A stretch of 10,217 nucleotides of DNA from positions 1 through 10,217 of the forward strand of contig DZCR01000119.1 in the NCBI GenBank assembly GCA_022736495.1, in the 5' to 3' direction. The number at the start of each line of letters is the position of its first letter. Position 1 is the stretch's first letter. Positions 5,204-10,217 of the stretch are shown here, one piece after another. The notes below the pieces were generated by a model. It made no database searches and was not told the origin of the DNA. It saw only the letters and a list, made by a program, of their open reading frames with translations. This DNA comes from Desulfobacca acetoxidans. GTDB lineage: Bacteria > Desulfobacterota > Desulfobaccia > Desulfobaccales > 0-14-0-80-60-11. Both the position numbers and the translations under genes were made by a program.

Positions 5204-5224
5204 GGCGGGCAGTGCCCGCCCTAC
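5204..5224. repeat. GTAGGGCGGG-type palindrome, copy 2
   Basis: GGCGGGCA-G-TGCCCGCC (5204-5220) is a perfect 8-bp palindrome with a 1-nt centre, followed by CTAC. Read on the minus strand its arm is GTAGGGCGGG (5215-5224), identical to 3148-3157. No U-tract follows, so it is not a canonical terminator for pdxJ. Confidence 0.65.
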
Positions 5225-5262
5225 ATAGAAACCTTCATCGGGCCGCGGGTTTTTGCTGAAAA

Positions 5263-5290
5263 GCTAATTGCTAACTGCTAATTGCTATTT
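5263..5290. repeat. tandem heptamer repeat (GCTAATT type, four units)
   Basis: Consecutive 7-mers are GCTAATT (5263), GCTAACT (5270), GCTAATT (5277) and GCTATTT (5284). The last unit ends on the first base of the pdxJ stop codon as read on the plus strand. Such short tandem units may vary in number by slippage. Confidence 0.7.
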
Positions 5291-6006
5291 TACCACCGGA
5301 TCAGCTCCACCATTTCCCGGACGGCGCGCTCGATACCCACCAGGATGGCCCGGGCCATGATACTGTGGCCGATGGAGAACTCGGCGAACTCCTCCCGCCC
5401 CCGGAAGGGCTTGATGTTGCGATAGTTGAGGCCGTGGCCGCACTTGACCTTCAACCCCAGACTGCGGGCGTGCCGGGCGGCGTTAAGGAGTTCCTGGAAG
5501 AGCCGGGTGGCTTCGGCCCGGGTAAGGGCGTCGGCGTAGGTACCGGTGTGTAACTCCACCCATTCGGCCCCCACGTCTTTGGCCGCGTCGATCTGCGGCG
5601 TCACCGGGTCCACGAAGAGGCTGACCCGCAGGCCGGTTTCCTTCAGGTCTTGGAGGTAGTTTTGCAGAAAGGCCTTATTTCCTGCCACTTCCAGACCCCC
5701 TTCGGTGGTAAGTTCCTGGCGTTTTTCCGGCACCAGGGTCACCAGGTCGGGCTTCACCCCCCGGGAAATTTCCAGCATCTCCGGAGTGGCAGCCATCTCC
5801 AGGTTGAGGCGGGTCTTGATGGTCTGCCGCAACAGTTCCAGGTCCCGGTCCTGAATGTGGCGCCGGTCTTCCCGTAAGTGGACAATGATGCCGTCGGCGC
5901 CGGCCAGCTCAGCCAGGGCCGCGGCGGTTACCGGGTCCGGCTCATCGATAAGCCGGGCCTGGCGCAGGGTGGCCACATGATCAACGTTTACTTCCAATCG
6001 GGGCAA
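5290..6006 (-). CDS. pdxJ: pyridoxine 5'-phosphate synthase
   Basis: The protein has 238 residues, the normal family length. PdxJ condenses 1-deoxy-D-xylulose 5-phosphate with 3-amino-2-oxopropyl phosphate to pyridoxine 5'-phosphate in the cytoplasm (the DXP-dependent vitamin B6 route); it is a TIM barrel that forms octamers. Diagnostic segments are [13 protein letters not shown] (6-18), [13 protein letters not shown] (39-51, with H43 and R45), LNLEMAAT (67-74, catalytic E70), LVPEKR (91-96), FVDP (131-134) and KCGHGLNY (188-195, H191). The start is TTG at 6006, supported by GGGAGG (6013-6018) 6 nt upstream and by the conserved N-terminus. Upstream lies a 182-nt gap to ybeY with a promoter candidate, so it is probably transcribed separately or semi-independently. 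The acpS that follows pdxJ in many Proteobacteria is absent here. Confidence 0.97.
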   Translation of the reverse strand: MPRLEVNVDHVATLRQARLIDEPDPVTAAALAELAGADGIIVHLREDRRHIQDRDLELLRQTIKTRLNLEMAATPEMLEISRGVKPDLVTLVPEKRQELTTEGGLEVAGNKAFLQNYLQDLKETGLRVSLFVDPVTPQIDAAKDVGAEWVELHTGTYADALTRAEATRLFQELLNAARHARSLGLKVKCGHGLNYRNIKPFRGREEFAEFSIGHSIMARAILVGIERAVREMVELIRW

Positions 6007-6012
6007 GGAGAT

Positions 6013-6018
6013 CCTCCC
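6013..6018 (-). promoter_or_regulatory. ribosome binding site supporting the TTG start of pdxJ
   Basis: GGGAGG on the minus strand lies 6 nt before TTG 6006. No ATG or GTG fits the conserved [12 protein letters not shown]-terminus, so this site decides the start. Confidence 0.75.
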
Positions 6019-6042
6019 TTATAAAAGTGGCACAAATATATA

Positions 6043-6072
6043 TTTATAATCCTTTTGCCTGGCCAGCGGCAA
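6043..6072 (-). promoter_or_regulatory. candidate pdxJ promoter
   Basis: On the minus strand TTGCCG (6067-6072) is followed after 17-18 nt by TTATAA/TATAAA (6043-6049). It would give a leader of about 30 nt. The remaining part of the ybeY-pdxJ gap (6073-6188) is A/G-rich and shows no gene or strong hairpin. Confidence 0.4.
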
Positions 6073-6188
6073 CCATTTGTTGCATTTTATGTTACGCATT
6101 TAGGCACTTATGGTCCGGCCGGCAACCGAAATAAAAATGGAAGTTCTCAAAGGAGAGAGAAGATAAAAGGAAGGAACTTGTGGATGCT

Positions 6189-6713
6189 CTACATTTCATG
6201 ATCCCACTGGCGTCCGGGGTAGAGCACACTCATCAATTCCCCGGCCCGGGCCTTCATGGACGCGGCGGCCGCGGGGTCCTCGTGGTCGTAGCCCAGCAGA
6301 TGTAAGATGCCGTGAATCAGGTAAAAATCAAGGAGTTCGCGCCAGGGCCAGCCGGATTCCTGGGCCTGACGGCGGGTGGTTTCCAGGGAGATCACTACTT
6401 CACCAAGGGACGCCGGTGGGCCTGGCTTTAGTTCGCCCGTGGTGGCATGGCTCGCCGTGTCCCTGCGGGCCTGAGCCGGGCTCAGTGCGCCGGGGGCAGA
6501 CACGGCATCCAGAGGAAAGGAGATGACGTTGGTGGGGCCGCGACGCCCGAAGGTGGCTTTATTCAGGCGGGCCATGGCCCGGTCATTGATCAGGGTGAGG
6601 CTCAGCTCCCCGTTAGACCATCCCAAGGCGCTTAAGATCTTCGCGGCTTTTTTCCTGAGGTTCTCCTGGCTTATGACCGTTTTTCTTTGGCGGTTGCTTA
6701 TCCAGATCTTCAT
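6189..6713 (-). CDS. ybeY: endoribonuclease YbeY (16S rRNA maturation / ribosome quality control)
   Basis: The protein has 174 residues, somewhat longer than the usual 150-160. YbeY is a zinc-dependent single-strand endoribonuclease needed for 16S rRNA 3'-end maturation and 70S quality control. The zinc motif HGxLHLxGYDH is present as HGILHLLGYDH (H134, H138, H144). The N-terminus MKIWISNRQ and the segment TNVISFPLD (61-69) are typical. Between SFPLD and LGEVVIS (103-109) there are about 33 residues rich in Ala, Pro and Thr where relatives usually have around ten, so a flexible insertion accounts for the extra length. ATG 6713 lies inside the 3' end of the upstream HD gene, giving a 101-nt overlap in another frame; the conserved N-terminus supports this start. 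It is very likely cotranscribed and translationally coupled with the HD gene. Confidence 0.95.
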   Translation of the reverse strand: MKIWISNRQRKTVISQENLRKKAAKILSALGWSNGELSLTLINDRAMARLNKATFGRRGPTNVISFPLDAVSAPGALSPAQARRDTASHATTGELKPGPPASLGEVVISLETTRRQAQESGWPWRELLDFYLIHGILHLLGYDHEDPAAAASMKARAGELMSVLYPGRQWDHEM

Positions 6714-9045
6714 TATTCTTTTTCTTGTCCGCGGCCTGGGGGTATTGTATGCGCTGGTGAAAGATGCCGCTCAGGATCTTGTTGAAACTCCGGGCGATGT
6801 GATGGAGATCTTTCAGAGTGAGTTCACATTCATCGAGCTGGCCGTCCGCAAAGACGTTATTGATAATCTTCTGAACCATGCCCTGAATGCGCGCCGGGGT
6901 AGGGTCCGTCAGGGTCCGGGAGGCCGCCTCCACCTGATCCGCCAACAGCACCAGCCCGGCTTCCTTGGTCTGGGGCCGGGGGCCGGGATAGCGGTAATCC
7001 TCTATCTTGACCTGGTTGGGGTTGGCCGCCTGGGTCTTGGCCTTGTGGAAGAAATAAGAGATCAGGTTGGTGCCGTGATGCTGGCGGATGATCTCGGCGA
7101 TAGCCTCACCCAGCTTGTGTTTCTGGGCCAGGTCCACGCCGTCCTTGACATGGGAGATAAGGATCAGGCTGCTCATGGAAGGGGCCAGCTTCTCGTGCTT
7201 GTTTTCCCCGCCCATCTGATTTTCCACAAAATAGGCCGGCTTTTTGATCTTGCCGACGTCGTGATAATAGGCCGCGGCCTTGGCCAGCATGGGATTGGCG
7301 CCGATGGTTTCCGCCGCGGCTTCCACCATCTGACCCACCACCATGGAGTGATGGTAAGTGCCCGGGGCAATGAGCATCAGTTCCTTCAACATGGGCTGAT
7401 CCAGGTTCAAAAGTTCCAGCAGGCGGATATCGGAAGAGTAGCGAAACAACGACTCCATGATGGGAGTCAGCCCCAGGGCCAGAACGCCGGTGAGGATGCC
7501 GCCCCCCAGGGCAAAACTCTCGCCGACGAGCAAATCTCTACCGGTAAAGGGAAATTCCCACAATTTGAAGGCCGCCAGCAGGACCATATTGGCCAAGCCG
7601 ATGCACAGGCCGGTTTGGATCAAGGCGTTGCGCCGGCGGCAATTTTTCACCCCCCAGACTCCCATCATGCCGGCAATGGCAAAGTAAATAAACAGGGGGA
7701 AGGGTTTGTCCACCATCAGAGCGCTGAAGGTGGCGCTGAGAAACGCCACCCCCACCCCGGTTTCCAGGCCCAAAAACATGGCGGCAAAGATGGCCGCCAA
7801 GCCCTGGGGCAGAAGGTACACCAGATTTTGGCTTACCAGGGGAAGGTTCCGGGAGAGGTTCTCCCCCAGCACCAGAAACCCCTTGTTCAGGAAGGCGCCG
7901 CCTAAAAGCAAGGCCGCAACGAAGGTCAGGTCCCGCACCCGGGTGGAAAATCGGCGCAGGGCGATTCGGGCCAACTGATAGGAGACGGCCAGGAGGACCG
8001 CGAGGCTTAAAAAGAGGCCGAGGAAGATAAGAAGGCCGCGGCTGTGGGGGTAGATCTTGCTCTGGGCCTGCAATTTCACCAGGTGAAGGGGAGTGATGCG
8101 CTCACCTTCCCGCACCAGAATCTCACCCCGTCTTACTTGAAAATAGACGGGCTGTAGTGTTTTCAAGCGCTTTTCCTGACGCGCATGGGTTTCGGCCCAG
8201 TTGGGGGAAACATTGGGCACCAAAAGGGCCTGGGTCAGATCGCACACCAGCCAGCGATCAGCGGGGGACACCTCTACGGCTACATCCCGGCAATATCCCG
8301 CCGCGGATTTCCGTCCGTCATCCAATTCGATAAAGGGAAACGGCGCTCGCACCAGGGTTTCCGTGTGGGAAGGCAGGCGGCGCACCAGGATCTCCCGGGG
8401 CTCCGGATTGAGGATGCTGCGGCCGCTGATCACCCCCTTATTGAAAAATTGTCTCAGGACCTGGCTGATCATGGCTTCCAGGTAAGGAGAAAATTCGACT
8501 TTGGCCAACAGGTGAAAGGTGGGTTGGGGGATGATGACTCCCAGGATACTGTCGAATTCGGGCTTGTGCTCTAAAAAAACCTTATAGGGGACCGCGGGTT
8601 TGGAGTGAGCCAGGCCCTCCTTGGGCGGCGGCGCGGCTTCCTGGGAGATGCGCCGCATAAAGTCCATGGCTTTTTGGAGTCGCTGCTGCACCTGATCCCC
8701 CAATTCCTCCTGCAAATCAAAGACCGGAGGCATTTGGGTCATCAGCTCTTGCTGCTTCTTGGCCATGGTCTGCACATCTTCTACCAGGAATTCGCCGGTG
8801 GCCTTGACGTTCTCCCGGGCCACGTCCCCCTCCCGGTAATTGCCCACGGGCTCCGTAATGCGCGGCGCCAGGAGGAGGGCCAGCAGCAGGCTCAAGACAA
8901 TGAGCACGGCGATTTTGGCGCTGCGCTCCTGCGTGGGGGAGAGGAGGTTTTTCCCGGATAATGATTTCGGCAATCTGGCGCGCAGATTGCGCCCCAGGCC
9001 GAAGATGAGGCTGATGGTTTTGGGCACGTCTTTTTCAGGCATCAT
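6613..9045 (-). CDS. PgpH-like 7TM-HD family phosphohydrolase (probable cyclic-di-AMP phosphodiesterase)
   Basis: The protein has 810 residues from ATG 9045. An N-terminal membrane helix (about 44-61) leads into a long extracytoplasmic 7TMR-HDED-type domain (about 62-330). Seven hydrophobic segments follow between about 335 and 530, then a cytoplasmic HD domain. HD ligands are visible: GTYHHS (H566), YYHDVGK (H595-D596; Val in place of the Ile of HDIG), SH (H632), QHH (H656-H657) and LADQ (D703). This architecture equals Listeria PgpH, which cleaves c-di-AMP to pApA. The tail after about 770 is Lys/Glu/Pro-rich, low in complexity, and overlaps ybeY by 101 nt. Start choice: ATG 9045 or the adjacent ATG 9042, behind GGAG; an in-frame TTG at 9099 overlaps the phoH stop but adds 18 Arg/Pro/Gly-rich residues without family look. 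Its place between phoH and ybeY repeats the arrangement known from Firmicutes. Confidence 0.93.
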   Translation of the reverse strand: MMPEKDVPKTISLIFGLGRNLRARLPKSLSGKNLLSPTQERSAKIAVLIVLSLLLALLLAPRITEPVGNYREGDVARENVKATGEFLVEDVQTMAKKQQELMTQMPPVFDLQEELGDQVQQRLQKAMDFMRRISQEAAPPPKEGLAHSKPAVPYKVFLEHKPEFDSILGVIIPQPTFHLLAKVEFSPYLEAMISQVLRQFFNKGVISGRSILNPEPREILVRRLPSHTETLVRAPFPFIELDDGRKSAAGYCRDVAVEVSPADRWLVCDLTQALLVPNVSPNWAETHARQEKRLKTLQPVYFQVRRGEILVREGERITPLHLVKLQAQSKIYPHSRGLLIFLGLFLSLAVLLAVSYQLARIALRRFSTRVRDLTFVAALLLGGAFLNKGFLVLGENLSRNLPLVSQNLVYLLPQGLAAIFAAMFLGLETGVGVAFLSATFSALMVDKPFPLFIYFAIAGMMGVWGVKNCRRRNALIQTGLCIGLANMVLLAAFKLWEFPFTGRDLLVGESFALGGGILTGVLALGLTPIMESLFRYSSDIRLLELLNLDQPMLKELMLIAPGTYHHSMVVGQMVEAAAETIGANPMLAKAAAYYHDVGKIKKPAYFVENQMGGENKHEKLAPSMSSLILISHVKDGVDLAQKHKLGEAIAEIIRQHHGTNLISYFFHKAKTQAANPNQVKIEDYRYPGPRPQTKEAGLVLLADQVEAASRTLTDPTPARIQGMVQKIINNVFADGQLDECELTLKDLHHIARSFNKILSGIFHQRIQYPQAADKKKNNEDLDKQPPKKNGHKPGEPQEKSREDLKRLGMV

Positions 9046-9095
9046 GGCGCTCCGGCGGCGCGGGCGGCTTACCCGGGCCGGGCCTCCGTAAATTC

Positions 9096-10082
<987 letters not shown>

Positions 10083-10106
10083 GAGTGCTTGTCTTGACAG
10101 GCGGGG

Positions 10107-10217
10107 TTACCCGTGGGTGCGTTGGCGTCCCATTACCTGGCCCTGAATCAGGCGCTGCCGGGGCCGGTTGTCGAAGTCCAGCAAGACGATCTGCTGCCAG
10201 GTGCCCAGAAGCGGGCG
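10107..10217 (-). CDS. yjbQ: YjbQ/UPF0047 family protein, C-terminal fragment (gene enters window from the right)
   Basis: The last 36 residues before TAA 10107 read RPLLGTWQQIVLLDFDN, then RPRQRLIQGQVMG and a short RQRTHG end. LGTWQxIxLxxFD followed by a basic strand is the C-terminal signature of the small YjbQ family (secondary thiamine-phosphate synthase activity reported, true role uncertain). The rest lies outside the window, so length and catalytic residues cannot be judged. Same strand as phoH with a 24-nt gap, hence probably the upstream member of that operon. Confidence 0.8.
   Translation of the reverse strand, partial: RPLLGTWQQIVLLDFDNRPRQRLIQGQVMGRQRTHG

Noticed and set aside
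5145..5289. Intrinsic terminator for pdxJ
   Set aside because: The palindromes at 5162-5187 and 5204-5220 are not followed by a T-run on the minus strand, so they are called repeats instead.
3075..5290. CRISPR array or insertion sequence
   Set aside because: Repeats are short, irregularly spaced palindromes without equal spacers, and no cas or transposase gene is present.
6523..7905. 460-codon open frame on the plus strand
   Set aside because: Long only because of GC bias; antisense to ybeY and the HD gene, His/Gln/Gly-rich, with no motif.

Overview
This is a GC-rich bacterial chromosome segment carrying mostly housekeeping genes. Proteins and gene order fit an anaerobic Desulfobacterota-type (deltaproteobacterial) genome: a B12-binding radical SAM enzyme, small conserved hypotheticals, and a phoH-HD phosphohydrolase-ybeY cluster next to pdxJ. 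The taxonomic placement is an inference from protein style, not proven by a marker gene. No rRNA, tRNA, CRISPR array, transposase or phage gene was seen.

Layout, left to right. Positions 1-1032 (-) hold the N-terminal 344 residues of a B12-binding radical SAM protein that leaves the window. It diverges from a class I methyltransferase with an N-terminal zinc ribbon (1203-2096, +). A conserved-looking 100-residue hypothetical (2118-2420, -) is followed by a divergent cupin (2664-3074, +). Next come palindromic repeats and then a 53-residue His/Cys-rich protein (3318-3479, -), which has a perfect-consensus sigma70-type promoter and a perfect Shine-Dalgarno. A PHP-family phosphoesterase (3579-4448, -) appears to have lost its ATG (ATA in its place). 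Palindromes separate it from an AT-richer 181-residue gene of unknown function (4599-5144, -), and another repeat cluster precedes pdxJ (5290-6006, -).

The right half is a minus-strand cluster in the order yjbQ (partial) - phoH - PgpH-like 7TM-HD phosphohydrolase - ybeY - (182-nt gap) - pdxJ. PhoH ATPase, the cyclic-di-AMP-type HD hydrolase and YbeY (rRNA maturation endoribonuclease) form a gene set also found together in Firmicutes such as Bacillus, so this is a ribosome/RNA maturation and second-messenger locus. PdxJ makes pyridoxine 5'-phosphate and probably has its own promoter. The HD gene and ybeY overlap by 101 nt on the same strand in different frames.

The most unusual items are the tiny metal-ligand-rich protein, the ATG-to-ATA start of the PHP gene, the long HD/ybeY overlap, and a set of short palindromic repeats in the intergenic spaces between 3075 and 5290. 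At least two of those repeat types occur twice in the window. I did not find a clear multi-gene novel system.
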